Assembly: GCA_030428945.1 (NCBI GenBank) | Contig: JAUIEC010000017.1 | Span: 1 to 64,000, forward strand | Length of the DNA: 64,000 nt | Source: Phycisphaerae bacterium | Lineage (GTDB): Bacteria; Planctomycetota; Phycisphaerae; UBA1845; Fen-1342 | Direction: 5' to 3' | In this document: in pieces, positions 53,615 through 64,000 of the stretch | Layout of the letters: the number at the start of each line of letters is the position of its first letter | How positions within the stretch are numbered: the stretch's first letter is position 1 | Notes under the pieces: generated by a model | What the model saw: only the letters and a program-made list of their open reading frames with translations | Databases searched by the model: none | Told to the model about the DNA's origin: nothing | Program-made: the position numbers and the translations under genes

Positions 53615-53643
53615 AGTATTGGCCAACATTAAGTCTTCGTCAA
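53615..53643 (-). promoter_or_regulatory. Promoter of the candidate small RNA
   Basis: Minus strand TTGACG (53638-53643), 17-bp spacer, AATACT (53615-53620). The -35 is near consensus; the -10 is moderate. It lies 160 bp past the mnmE stop, so it would drive an independent transcript. From 53644 to 53802 I see nothing but AT-richer DNA. Confidence 0.5.
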
Positions 53644-53802
53644 GAAAAAAGATACAAATTCCCTCTCTTGCGTCTGGCAGATTCTATCGTACCGCCCCGG
53701 CGAATCGCTTTAGGCAAACAACCTAACTCTGTAATCCCGAACCTTATCCGGACCTAAGCCGTTTGAAACACACACGTTAAACCTCCGCGACCGGCCGTCG
53801 GA

Positions 53803-55122
53803 CTATTTCCCCAGGCAGAACGCACCGTAAATCCAGTCCAGCGTCCGCTCGGTCGCGTCACCCGCCCCCAGCCCCTGCAGTCGTTCCCACGCACCTCGCA
53901 ATTCGACCGCCAGAAGCTCCGGATCATCGAGATTCTCGGACGTTCCCCCGGCCAGCAACTCCCGGGCCCGCTCCAGATGACCCACCACGACACCCACCTC
54001 GCGGGCCAGCGGACCACTCGCACCTCCGCCCGCCCGGTCAAGCGCCGCTTTCAGGGCCTCCCGCAAACCCGTCAGACCCGTCCCGCACGGACCGCTCACC
54101 GCCAGTCCCGACCCCGGCCGAAAATCCCCCGCATCGACGTGCGTCCGCACCCGCACAATCGGCACCGCCGGCAGATCCCCCGGAACCGCGCCCGGAGACT
54201 GCCGGCCATCCTCGACCCACACGATCAGGTCCGCCTGCGCCCCCATCCCCCGGCTGACCTCCTGCGCCGCCCGGTCAAGCTCATCCGCCGCCGGCCCCAG
54301 ACCGGCCGAGTCCTGCAGCACGATCCAGCGACCATCGAGCGACAGGTCGGCCGACAGCACGTCGCGGGTCGTGCCGATCACCGGTGAGACGATCGCCCGC
54401 TGATGACCAAGCAGCGCGTTGAACAACGTACTCTTCCCGGCGTTCGGCGGACCGAGCAGCGCGACATGCGGCCGGGCGACCCGACCCGCCGTCCCGGTTT
54501 CCCGCAGATCGCGAACCCGGGCCAGCACCGCCACGATCCGCGTCCGGAGCGCGCTGCGATCGATGAAGCGGACGTCCTCCTCGTCGACGAAATCGATCCC
54601 GGCCTCGATCGCCCCCAGCAGCGCGATCAGTTCCTGCCCCAGTTCGTCCCAGCCGCGGCCCGCCTGGCCCAGGCAGGCCCGGGCCGCCTGGCGGGCGCTG
54701 GTGGCGTCCGCGGCGTGGATCAGCGCCAGCACACCTTCGGCCTGATCGGCCCCAAGTCGTCCGTTCAGATAGGCCCGGGCGGTGAACTCCCCCGGTTCCG
54801 CCCGGCGGGCGCCGGCCGCCAGCAGCGCCCCCGCCACCGCCCGCAGCCAGGCGGTGCTGCCGCTCGTGTGAATCTCGACCAGTTGCTGTCCGGTGTAGCT
54901 GCGTCCCGGCGGGAAGTGAAAGACCTCGGCCGGCAGGCACACGTCGTGCAGCGTCAGTCGCACGCGCTGGTGGCGGGGATGATCCGATGATGGCGGGGTG
55001 ATCCCAAGCGCGTCGAGCAGGCTCGCCAGGTCGGGGCCGGTGGCTCGAACGATGCCGCGCGGGCTGGCCTGCCAGGCGGAGGAGATGGCGACGATCGCAT
55101 CACCGATGCCGGGCCCGGACAT
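53803..55122 (-). CDS. mnmE: tRNA modification GTPase MnmE
   Basis: A 439-residue protein that, with MnmG, makes 5-carboxymethylaminomethyl-uridine at wobble U34. The N-terminal folate-binding domain spans about 1-120, the helical domain flanks the GTPase domain inserted near 215-360. GTPase motifs: G1 GPPNAGKS (224-231), GTTRD (250-254), G3 DSAG (271-274; usually DTAG). The G4 position reads VRTHVD (325-330) instead of NKxD. The C-terminal FCLGK keeps the catalytic cysteine. It is third in an operon after metG and a lipoprotein gene, starting three bases after the latter's stop. Slightly short for the family (usually about 450). Confidence 0.9.
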   Translation of the reverse strand: MSGPGIGDAIVAISSAWQASPRGIVRATGPDLASLLDALGITPPSSDHPRHQRVRLTLHDVCLPAEVFHFPPGRSYTGQQLVEIHTSGSTAWLRAVAGALLAAGARRAEPGEFTARAYLNGRLGADQAEGVLALIHAADATSARQAARACLGQAGRGWDELGQELIALLGAIEAGIDFVDEEDVRFIDRSALRTRIVAVLARVRDLRETGTAGRVARPHVALLGPPNAGKSTLFNALLGHQRAIVSPVIGTTRDVLSADLSLDGRWIVLQDSAGLGPAADELDRAAQEVSRGMGAQADLIVWVEDGRQSPGAVPGDLPAVPIVRVRTHVDAGDFRPGSGLAVSGPCGTGLTGLREALKAALDRAGGGASGPLAREVGVVVGHLERARELLAGGTSENLDDPELLAVELRGAWERLQGLGAGDATERTLDWIYGAFCLGK

Positions 55123-55125
55123 GGC

Positions 55126-55671
55126 TCAGGGCGCGGGCTGCGACGCGGGCGCGGACGCGGGCTGGCTGTCCCGGGCAAAGTCGACCCGCGAAACCCGCCA
55201 GCGCTGGTCGCTGCCGCGGGCACAGGTCACCCGGACGGTGGCCTCGCCGGCCGGAATCCGCAGCGCCGCACTGTCGGCCGTCACGCTGGTCGGCTTCATC
55301 TGATCCAGTCGCAGCTTGTCCGCGTAGAAGGCGATCGTGCCCGGCCAGTTGCGGACGATCCCGGGCGTCGCCACGTCACCGGTGACGACCTTGTAGATCG
55401 GCTGACGATCGACCGCCGCCTGGATCCGGTCCGCGGCCGCGATCTCGAGCAACTGGGCATGGTGCGCGGCCGCCCGGCGGCGATCCTTGCCGGCCAGCGC
55501 AGCCAGTTCCGCCTGCATCGTCTCGACGGCAAAGCGGGCGACGGCTTCGGGCGACTCGTAGACGGCCGCATCGATCGCCGGCAGCGTTACCGGTTCGGCC
55601 GGCCGGCTGTCGCAGGCCGTCAGGCACAGCAGCGTCAGGCTCACAAGCGTCAGACCGGTCGGCACCCTCAT
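55126..55671 (-). CDS. Putative lipoprotein
   Basis: A 181-residue protein with a lipobox signal (LLCLTAC, Cys at residue 20), so it should be lipid-anchored outside the cytoplasm. The mature part has a helix-rich region (YESPEAVARFAVETMQAELA) and a beta-rich C-terminal part, ending in an Ala/Pro/Ser tail (QPASAPASQPAP). No family recognised; the layout is like small NTF2-like or SnoaL-like lipoproteins, which I cannot confirm. The ATG overlaps the metG stop (ATGA), so it is translated with metG. Confidence 0.7.
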   Translation of the reverse strand: MRVPTGLTLVSLTLLCLTACDSRPAEPVTLPAIDAAVYESPEAVARFAVETMQAELAALAGKDRRRAAAHHAQLLEIAAADRIQAAVDRQPIYKVVTGDVATPGIVRNWPGTIAFYADKLRLDQMKPTSVTADSAALRIPAGEATVRVTCARGSDQRWRVSRVDFARDSQPASAPASQPAP

Positions 55672-57353
55672 GCGAAATCCTCCCCGGCTTCAAGTTTCTC
55701 GAACAGGATCTGCGCTTCGCCGAGCGTGTGCCCGGCCGGCAGCGGCGCCGGCACGTCCCAGTTGAACCCGGTTGACGGTGCGGCCAGTTGGGCCCGCATC
55801 TTCTCGGCCGCCCCGGGCATGAACGGGTGGCACAGCACGGCCAGCACCTGGACCGCGTGGATGCAGGTCGCGATGGCCGCTGCGCAGTCCGTCATGTCGG
55901 TCTTGCGGCTGGCCCACGGGGCGCGTTCGCTGAAGTGTTCGTTGCAGCGGCGGGCGTAGGCCATCAGTTCTTCGAGGCCCTGGCGGAAACGGAAGGCTCT
56001 CAGGTGCTGGCCGACCGCCTCGAGCGCCGGCCCGGCGGCGGCCAGGTGCTGCCGGTCCGCGTCGGTCTGCCCGGCCGGGTCGGGGACCTGGCCGTCGAAG
56101 TACTTGCCGGCGAACTGCAGCGTTCGGTTGACGAAGTTGCCGAGCGTGCCGACCAGCTCGGCGTTGTTGCGGGCGATGAAGTCGGCCGGGTCGAACGCGG
56201 TCCGCGACGACTCGGGCGCGATGGCGGTCAGGTAGTAGCGGAGCGCATCGGAGTCGTAGCGCTTCAGGAATTCCTCGATCCAGACCGGCGACTCGGCCGG
56301 CGTGGAGCTCTTGCTGACCTTCAGCTCCTGCCCGTCCTGGCGGAAGTTGATGAAGTTGTTGGCGACCACCTGGGTCGGCAGGCTGTGCCGCGCGTCGGCC
56401 ATCAGCATCGCCGGCCAGATCAGGGCGTGAAAAACGGTGTTGTCCTCGCCGATGAAGTGGACGATCTCGCTGTCGTCGCTGGCCCACCAGTCGCGGTAGC
56501 TGTCGAGCGGCTGGCCGCGGTCGGCCAGCAGTTGGGCGGTGAACGAGATGTATCCGATCGGCGCATCGAACCAGACGAAGAGCACCTTCCCGGCCGCGTC
56601 GGGATCGTCGAGCGGCACCGGAATGCCCCACGAGATGTCGCGCGTCATCGCCCGTTCCGGCAGTCCCTGCTTGATCTGCCCGAGGGCGAAGTTCAGCACG
56701 CTGGTCCGCCAGGTGCCGCGCTTGCTTTCGAGCCATTCGTGCAGCGGCTGTTCGAACTCGTTGAGCCGCAGGTACCAGTGCGTCGTCTCGCGGATCTCCG
56801 CCGGCGTTTCGGTGATGGTGCTGACCGGGTTCTTCAGCAGCAGCGGATCGATGATCGCGCCGGTCCGGTCGCACTGGTCGCCGTGCGTCTCGTGGTCGCC
56901 GCAGTGGTGGCAGATGCCGCGGACGTAGCGATCGGGCAGGAAGCGATCCGCCTTGGGATCGTAAAGTTGCTTTGAGGTCTTCTTGGTGAAGTAGCCCTTC
57001 TCGTGGATGTTTCCGAAGAACTCGCGGCTGAGCTGTTCGTGCGTGCCCTGGTAGTGCGGCTGATGCGTGCCGCCGTAGACGTCGAACTCGATCCGCAGCC
57101 CCTCGAAGTCGAGCTTCTGCCGCTGGTGGAACTGCGTCGAGACTTCCTGCGGCGTCTTGTCTTCCTTCATCGCCGAGATCTCGATCGCAACGCCGTTGTC
57201 GTCGCTGCCGCAGATCCACAGCACATCCTGCCCGCACGCCCGCAGGTACCGGACGTAGGTATCGGCCGGCAGGTAGGCCCCGCCAATATGCCCGACGTGC
57301 AGCCGCCCGTTCGAATACGGCAGCCCGGCGGTGACCAGAGTTCGCTTCGGCAC
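55668..57353 (-). CDS. metG: Methionyl-tRNA synthetase
   Basis: A 561-residue class I synthetase that charges tRNA-Met. Motifs: the HIGH equivalent HVGH (19-22) and the KMSKS equivalent KVSKS (about 343-347). The knuckle insertion around 145-165 has CHHCGDHETHGDQC with cysteines 148, 151 and 161, but T164 stands where a fourth cysteine would complete the zinc site. It ends after the anticodon-binding helical domain, with no C-terminal tRNA-binding extension. GTG start at 57353 with AGGGG upstream; a longer frame upstream consists of repeats and was rejected. First gene of the metG-lipoprotein-mnmE operon. Confidence 0.95.
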   Translation of the reverse strand: MPKRTLVTAGLPYSNGRLHVGHIGGAYLPADTYVRYLRACGQDVLWICGSDDNGVAIEISAMKEDKTPQEVSTQFHQRQKLDFEGLRIEFDVYGGTHQPHYQGTHEQLSREFFGNIHEKGYFTKKTSKQLYDPKADRFLPDRYVRGICHHCGDHETHGDQCDRTGAIIDPLLLKNPVSTITETPAEIRETTHWYLRLNEFEQPLHEWLESKRGTWRTSVLNFALGQIKQGLPERAMTRDISWGIPVPLDDPDAAGKVLFVWFDAPIGYISFTAQLLADRGQPLDSYRDWWASDDSEIVHFIGEDNTVFHALIWPAMLMADARHSLPTQVVANNFINFRQDGQELKVSKSSTPAESPVWIEEFLKRYDSDALRYYLTAIAPESSRTAFDPADFIARNNAELVGTLGNFVNRTLQFAGKYFDGQVPDPAGQTDADRQHLAAAGPALEAVGQHLRAFRFRQGLEELMAYARRCNEHFSERAPWASRKTDMTDCAAAIATCIHAVQVLAVLCHPFMPGAAEKMRAQLAAPSTGFNWDVPAPLPAGHTLGEAQILFEKLEAGEDFA

Positions 57354-57404
57354 AAGGGCCCCTTTCGTCGAGAGTCGACCAGTCGCAGATGGTAACGGGA
57401 AGCG

Positions 57405-57550
57405 ACCAGGCGAGCGAGGGAGCAAGCAGGCGAGGGAGCGTGAGAACAAGGGAGCCAGGGAGCGAGCGTGGTCGCATGACCCACCCCGGTGCCCCACCCG
57501 GGTGCCCCACCTTTGAGCCGGGTGCCCCACCTTGGAGCCGGGTGCCCCAC
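57405..57550. repeat. Octamer array and truncated element B series
   Basis: GGGAGC-type octamers (57405-57466) are followed by four tandem pieces of the B-element start (GCCGGGTGCCCCACCTTTGA, about 22 bp each, 57485-57552). Confidence 0.75.
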
Positions 57551-57809
57551 CTTTGAGCGAGCGCAGCGAGCGGAAGGTGGGGGACTGCGTGACGCTCGCC
57601 ACGCGGTGCGGCATCGACGCCCTGGAGTTCCGCGGTTGATGCAAGCTGCGTGACGCTTCGCCAAGCGGTGCGGCATCGACACCTTTGAGCGAGCGCAGCG
57701 AGCGGAAGGTGGGGGACTGCGTGACGCTCGCCACGCGGTGCGGCATCGACGCCCGGGAGTTCCGCGATTGATGCAAGCGTGGCCCGCCGCGTCGATGACG
57801 CACCCTACG
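57551..57809. repeat. Tandem 132-bp duplication of composite repeat B-A, with element A copy 5
   Basis: The segment starting CTTTGAGCGAGCGCAGCGAG at 57551 recurs at 57683 with about three differences over 96 bp. Each copy joins element B to the right end of element A. A full inverted A element (57731-57809) closes the block. This is the most rearranged copy of the composite repeat. A third A end lies at 57660-57682. Confidence 0.8.
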
Positions 57810-57900
57810 ACCCGCGGCGCTGGCAAACCAGACCGAGGCACTGAACATCGGCACCCGGAAACACCGCGCAAGACCTCAAGCGCAGCGGTACCAGTTCCCC

Positions 57901-57954
57901 ACCCTCGCTCCCTCGCTCCCTGGCTCCCTCGTTCCCTGGCTCCCTCGTTCCCGC
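57901..57954. repeat. Octamer array CTCCCTCG/CTCCCTGG
   Basis: About six 8-bp units. The rest of the 727-bp gap before the small membrane protein holds only its possible promoter. Confidence 0.75.
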
Positions 57955-57999
57955 GCGTGTCGCGCCGTCGGCCGCCGCCACAGCAACAAAGTTTTGTTC

Positions 58000-58028
58000 T
58001 TGGTTTCTGATGGCCAAAGACCTACTCT
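58000..58028 (+). promoter_or_regulatory. Possible promoter of the 52-residue membrane protein
   Basis: TTGGTT (58000-58005), 17-bp spacer, TACTCT (58023-58028), about 50 bp before the ATG. Confidence 0.4.
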
Positions 58029-58080
58029 CAGAATCTCGCATCGCACCTGTTGTTCGTTTCACACACCGGGAGAAGATCCG

Positions 58081-58239
58081 ATGGACCTGTTGGGATTTGA
58101 ACCACTGCTGGGAGCCGGCATCGGCCGTCTGATCCGTGGCCTGACCGAAGGAGACCCGGTCGCGTGGGGTGTCGTCGGCGTCATCGTCGTCGTCGCGATC
58201 GTCGGCGGAATCTGGAAGGCACGCTCGGCTCCCAAGTAA
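58081..58239 (+). CDS. 52-residue single-pass membrane peptide
   Basis: A short protein with an amphipathic N-terminal half (MDLLGFEPLLGAGIGRLIRG) and one membrane helix (VAWGVVGVIVVVAIVGGIW) ending in a basic KARSAPK tail, so the C-terminus is probably cytoplasmic. GGGAG lies before the ATG and a possible promoter is upstream. No family recognised. It is too small for function prediction; options include a regulator of a membrane complex or a toxin-like peptide. No antisense RNA is visible. Confidence 0.55.
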   Translation: MDLLGFEPLLGAGIGRLIRGLTEGDPVAWGVVGVIVVVAIVGGIWKARSAPK

Positions 58240-58448
58240 TCCCCGCGTGAATACCAATCCCAGGCCCTGCGAAACCGGCCGGTTGCGGCCGCGACGCACG
58301 CAGGACTTGCTTCGACCTCCCGAAACATGGCCCGTTTCGCGTCCCCGGCCAAACAATCTGTCACTTCCGTAGATAACGCTCCGCCGGGCAGTTAGCCGCG
58401 GCGGACCATTCCTGCAGACGAATCCGAATTGACCCCGGTCCTGGCGGG

Positions 58449-58469
58449 CGCCTACCCAATCGGTAGGCG
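58449..58469. promoter_or_regulatory. Perfect inverted repeat upstream of the PEP-CTERM gene at 58533
   Basis: CGCCTACC and GGTAGGCG flank a CAATC loop. It lies 15 bp after a TTGACC (58429-58434) that could be a -35, so it may be an operator over the -10 region, or a terminator for the small membrane protein gene. Confidence 0.35.
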
Positions 58470-58532
58470 TTCGTGCTCTTCTGCGCGAACGATCTCTACA
58501 GAAGTCTCACCTGTTAGGATCGGAGTACTGGC

Positions 58533-59123
58533 ATGTCTGCCCGAAAAGTAGTGACCACGCTCGCGCTGACCCTCGCCCTCGTTTCCACCTCCGTGGCCGG
58601 ATTGACGAGCTTCACGGTGGTCGACAGTTCCAACAGCAGTTGGGTGGCCCGCGGATATTCGGACTATACGGTCAACGAGGCGCTCGGCTGGACCTTCTCG
58701 GCGTCGCGTAACTTCGACAACGGGGTCGACATCAACCTGAGTGGTCCGGCCCTGCCGGGCACGTCGGTGACCAACTGGAGCACCCGCTTCGCGGCCCCGT
58801 TCGGCGACGCGCTCGCCCCCGGGCTGTACGAGGACTTCCAGCGGTTCCCGTTCCAGGACAACGACCGCCCGGGTCTGTCGTTCTCGAGCACCGGCCGGCT
58901 CGACAACCAGGCGGCCGGGGACTTCGAGATCCTCGAAGTGACCTACGGGACGGGCGGTGAAGTGCTGAGTTTCGCGGCCGACTTCATCCACTACGGCGAG
59001 ACGAACCCCAACAACTGGGCGATCGTCGAGGTGCGCTACAACGCCGTCCCCGAACCCGGCATGCTGACGCTGCTGAGCGGCGGCGCCCTGCTGCTGCTCC
59101 GCCGGCGGACCGTGACCGGCTGA
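58533..59123 (+). CDS. PEP-CTERM exported protein
   Basis: A 196-residue protein with a signal peptide (1-22), a beta-rich body of about 145 residues starting LTSFTVVDSSNSSWVARGY, and the PEP-CTERM tag (VPEP, GMLTLLSGGALLLL, RRRTVTG). The five residues after the arginines make the tail slightly longer than the others here. CGGAG precedes the ATG. No domain family recognised. Isolated from the main exported block; convergent with clpB across a strong hairpin. Confidence 0.8.
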   Translation: MSARKVVTTLALTLALVSTSVAGLTSFTVVDSSNSSWVARGYSDYTVNEALGWTFSASRNFDNGVDINLSGPALPGTSVTNWSTRFAAPFGDALAPGLYEDFQRFPFQDNDRPGLSFSSTGRLDNQAAGDFEILEVTYGTGGEVLSFAADFIHYGETNPNNWAIVEVRYNAVPEPGMLTLLSGGALLLLRRRTVTG

Positions 59124-59164
59124 CGCCCCGGCCCCGGAATCCGGGGGCAGCGACCTGGAAACAG

Positions 59165-59202
59165 CCCGGACAGGGCGCGTGATCGACACCGCCCCGTCCG
59201 GG
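59165..59202. terminator. Shared hairpin between convergent PEP-CTERM and clpB genes
   Basis: CCCGGACAGGGCG (59165-59177) pairs with CGCCCCGTCCGGG (59190-59202) with one mismatch, just past the clpB stop. No clear T-tract on either side. Probably a bidirectional terminator. Confidence 0.55.
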
Positions 59203-59207
59203 TTCCC

Positions 59208-61886
<2,679 letters not shown>

Positions 61887-62176
61887 CGGGCTTACCTCTC
61901 AAACGTTTCAACGGTCACTGTTTGAAGAAAGCAAACGGCGTTCCAGACGCGTCAATCTCCCCCTGGCCGGCGTGCGCCCCCTTTTTCACGGGCCCTGGCC
62001 GCCCGTTCCGCTGCCAGATTGACAGCCGGTTCCAATTCCCCGCGGTGATTGGAACGACCGGCGCCCGACGCCCGCGCCGGAAAACTCCGCCGCAAGCGTG
62101 AAAGGCCGCGTGGAACTGTCGCCCGTCTTCCAGAGCCGGACCGAATGCAACCGAAACCGCGAAGGAGATCCCCTTG

Positions 62177-63259
62177 ATGGCCAGCACCCCCACCACCCTC
62201 GACACCGCCCGCCAGGAAGCGTTCACCGGCAGGATGGTCGACCTGATCAACAACGCCGGACTGTCGCTGATGATCAGCATCGGCCACCGCACCGGCCTGT
62301 TCGACACGCTCGCCGCGCTGCCCCCGTCCACGGCCGAAGAAGTCGCCGCCGCGGCCGGCCTGCATCCGCGCTATGTCCGCGAGTGGCTCGGCGCGATGGT
62401 CACCGGGGAGGTCGTCGAACTGGATCCCGCGACGAACCTCTATCGCCTGCCGGGCGAGCATGCGACCTGCCTGACGCGCTCGGCGAGCCCGAACAACCTC
62501 GCGGTCGTCACGCAGTTCGTCTCCGTCCTGGGTGGTGTCGAGGACGAGATCGTCGACTGCTTCCACAAGGGCGGCGGCGTCCCCTACGAGCGATACCCGC
62601 GGTTCCACGAGGTCATGGCCGAGGAGTCGGACCAGACGGTGGGCGCCGCCCTGCTCGACCACATCCTGCCGCTGGCGACCGGCCTGACCGAACAACTGGA
62701 GGCCGGAACGGTCGCCCTCGACGTCGGCTGCGGGTCCGGGCACGCACTCTGCCGCCTCGCGGCCCGCTTCCCGAACACGCAGTTCCACGGCTACGACTTC
62801 TCCGAGCAGGCGATCCGACGCGGCCGGGCGCGGGCCGCGGCCGAGGGACTGCGGAACGTGACCTTCGAAGTGCGCGATGCGGCCACGCTGAACGAGCCCG
62901 GGCGTTTCGGTCTGATCACGGCGTTCGACGCGATCCACGACCAGGCCCGTCCGGACGCGGTGCTGGCGGGAATCTCGCGTTCGCTGGCCCCGGGCGGAAC
63001 GTTCCTGATGCAGGACATCGCGGGCTCGTGCCACCACCACGCCAACGGCGACCGCCCGCTGGCGCCGTTCATGTACACGATCTCGTGCATGCACTGCATG
63101 ACCGTCTCGCTGGCCCACGAAGGCATGGGCCTCGGCGCAATGTGGGGCCGCGAAACCGCCCTCGACATGCTGACCGAAGCCGGCTTCGCCGACGTCACCG
63201 TCCAGCAACTCGAGCATGACCAGATGAACGACTACTACATCGCCCGCCGCGAGAACTGA
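62177..63259 (+). CDS. Class I SAM-dependent methyltransferase with N-terminal winged-helix domain
   Basis: A 360-residue protein. Residues 1-110 are helical with a winged-helix pattern (TAEEVAAAAGLHPRYVREWL), as in dimeric O-methyltransferase-like families. The Rossmann methyltransferase domain has motif I DVGCGSG (182-188), an acidic end of strand two (GYDF) and FDAIHDQ at motif IV. It belongs with the Rv2258c-like group whose substrates are mostly unknown. GAAGGAG precedes the ATG at 62177; a TTG one codon earlier is also possible. Stand-alone gene between clpB (divergent) and an exported protein gene. Cytoplasmic. Confidence 0.8.
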   Translation: MASTPTTLDTARQEAFTGRMVDLINNAGLSLMISIGHRTGLFDTLAALPPSTAEEVAAAAGLHPRYVREWLGAMVTGEVVELDPATNLYRLPGEHATCLTRSASPNNLAVVTQFVSVLGGVEDEIVDCFHKGGGVPYERYPRFHEVMAEESDQTVGAALLDHILPLATGLTEQLEAGTVALDVGCGSGHALCRLAARFPNTQFHGYDFSEQAIRRGRARAAAEGLRNVTFEVRDAATLNEPGRFGLITAFDAIHDQARPDAVLAGISRSLAPGGTFLMQDIAGSCHHHANGDRPLAPFMYTISCMHCMTVSLAHEGMGLGAMWGRETALDMLTEAGFADVTVQQLEHDQMNDYYIARREN

Positions 63260-63263
63260 CTCT

Positions 63264-63453
63264 GGAGGGAGCCAGGGAGCCAGGGAACAAGGGAGCGAGG
63301 GAGCAAGGGAGCAAGGGAGCGAGGGGCACGATTCGCGCGGAACCCAGCGCCGCCGGGACAAATCTGTGCCACAATCCCCTGTTCCCCGTTCCCTGTTCCC
63401 TCCCTCGCTCCCTCGCTCCCTCGCTCCCTGGCTCCCTCGCTCCCTCTCCCTGA
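63264..63453. repeat. Two opposed octamer arrays with heptamers between
   Basis: GGGAGCxA units at 63264-63330, beginning five bases after the methyltransferase stop; TGTTCCC heptamers at about 63374-63402; CTCCCTCG/CTCCCTGG units to 63453. The first and last arrays are inverted relative to each other and could pair. Confidence 0.8.
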
Positions 63454-63462
63454 GTCCAGGTA

Positions 63463-63491
63463 TTGCCCCCTCCCATGCCTCGCGCTATGCT
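63463..63491 (+). promoter_or_regulatory. Promoter of the exported protein gene at 63568
   Basis: TTGCCC (63463-63468), 17-bp spacer, TATGCT (63486-63491), about 75 bp before the ATG. Confidence 0.5.
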
Positions 63492-63567
63492 TAACCGCTG
63501 TATGGGCTCCCGGTAACCGGTTCCAGGCTCGGGCGTAGTCAAGTGCCCCGGCCGCCAGGAGATGCGC

Positions 63568-64000
63568 ATGATCCGCCTGCCCGGCCGGGCCCTGTCCGGC
63601 GTCCTTGTCAGCACCCTCTGCCTCCCCGCGGCAATGGCCGAAGTGGTCGACTTCCGTGGCTCGGCCAGCGTCCGGATCGACGAGTTCCGCGACGGAACCC
63701 AGACCGGCGTCGTCGAAACCTCCGACCGCTTCCCCGAAACCGACCCGACCCTGCCCGTCCAGGTCGTCGGCCTGCTCCTGCCGCCACTCGATCCGAACGA
63801 CCCCGACGCCGGGGAGGACGAACTCGCCGCGGCCGCCGCGGCCGCCCAGTTCGACGACCCCACCGAACTCGACCAGCCCAACCCCGAGGAATTCGCGATC
63901 AACCTGACGCTCAACAGCGTCTCGCCGGTCATCGCCTATCGCGGGCAGGCCAGTGCCGAGGAAGTCCGCACCGTTCGCTTCGCCCCCGACGAACTCGGCC
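63568..64000 (+). CDS. Exported protein of unknown function, partial
   Basis: The 144 visible residues start with a signal peptide (MIRLPGRALSGVLVSTLCLP, cleavage after AAMA near residue 24) and continue without a stop past the window edge. The mature part begins EVVDFRGSASVRIDEF, a beta-rich pattern, then an acidic and Ala-rich stretch (GEDELAAAAAAAQFDDPTEL) and another beta segment. No family recognised. AGGAG lies six bases before the ATG at 63568; the ATG at 63562 directly abuts that site and is less likely. Confidence 0.7.
   Translation, partial: MIRLPGRALSGVLVSTLCLPAAMAEVVDFRGSASVRIDEFRDGTQTGVVETSDRFPETDPTLPVQVVGLLLPPLDPNDPDAGEDELAAAAAAAQFDDPTELDQPNPEEFAINLTLNSVSPVIAYRGQASAEEVRTVRFAPDELG

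Noticed and set aside
57405..57809. CRISPR array
   Set aside because: Repeats are direct tandem or palindromic with no regular unique spacers and no cas genes nearby.
55668..57854. Longer 728-codon form of MetG
   Set aside because: The extra N-terminus is repeat translation; the GTG at 57353 has a ribosome site and gives the normal MetG start (PKRTLVTAGLPYSNG).
61887..61960. CIRCE or sigma-32 promoter before clpB
   Set aside because: A TTCAAAC...GTTGAA imperfect inverted repeat is present, but it matches neither the CIRCE consensus nor a heat-shock promoter well enough to claim.

Overview
The window is GC-rich DNA from what looks like a member of the Planctomycetota, probably the Phycisphaerae. 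This is an inference from family content: many large exported proteins ending in a dockerin-like calcium-binding tail, several PEP-CTERM proteins, and intergenic DNA full of palindromic and octamer repeats. No rRNA or marker gene is present to fix the lineage.

Region by region. 1-1.9 kb: a coupled SPOR/TPR gene pair and a hot-dog thioesterase. 2.2-2.6 kb: a small Tyr/Gly-rich exported protein with its own terminator. 2.9-7.3 kb: a tight operon of aminodeoxychorismate synthase component I, a fold-type IV PLP lyase, a Nif3-family protein and a parvulin-type foldase. 7.3-10.8 kb: a two-gene module on the minus strand, a TIR-STAND-TPR protein translationally coupled to an AIG2/gamma-glutamylcyclotransferase-like protein, which resembles an NLR-type immune system. 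11.0-43.8 kb: a long block of exported proteins: GH30 glycosidase, M23 peptidase, LamG protein, two very large subtilases, a C15-like peptidase homologue, giant adhesin-like proteins and PEP-CTERM proteins. It is interrupted by tRNA-Ser(GCU) and a decayed macro-domain gene. 44.4-45.3 kb: two adjacent bactofilins. 45.4-47.3 kb: a sialate-O-acetylesterase family enzyme. 47.6-50.8 kb: a minus-strand run of an ACT-ACT protein, DUF2752, a TPR protein and ribosomal protein S20. 50.9-53.3 kb: RNase R. 53.5-57.4 kb: MetG, a lipoprotein and MnmE on the minus strand, with a candidate small RNA downstream. 58-64 kb: a 52-residue membrane peptide, a PEP-CTERM protein, ClpB, a methyltransferase and the start of another exported protein.

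Two C-terminal tags divide the exported proteins. Nine carry dockerin-like tails and four carry PEP-CTERM tails; none carries both. One PEP-CTERM protein has a cohesin-like sequence pattern, which raises the possibility that it anchors tail-bearing enzymes at the surface. Intergenic DNA holds a composite dispersed repeat (a roughly 78-bp palindromic element and a roughly 45-bp palindromic element joined by a conserved linker) and arrays of 7-8 bp repeats that often begin at stop codons.

All coordinates, motifs, promoters and hairpins were read by eye. No database search or folding was run.
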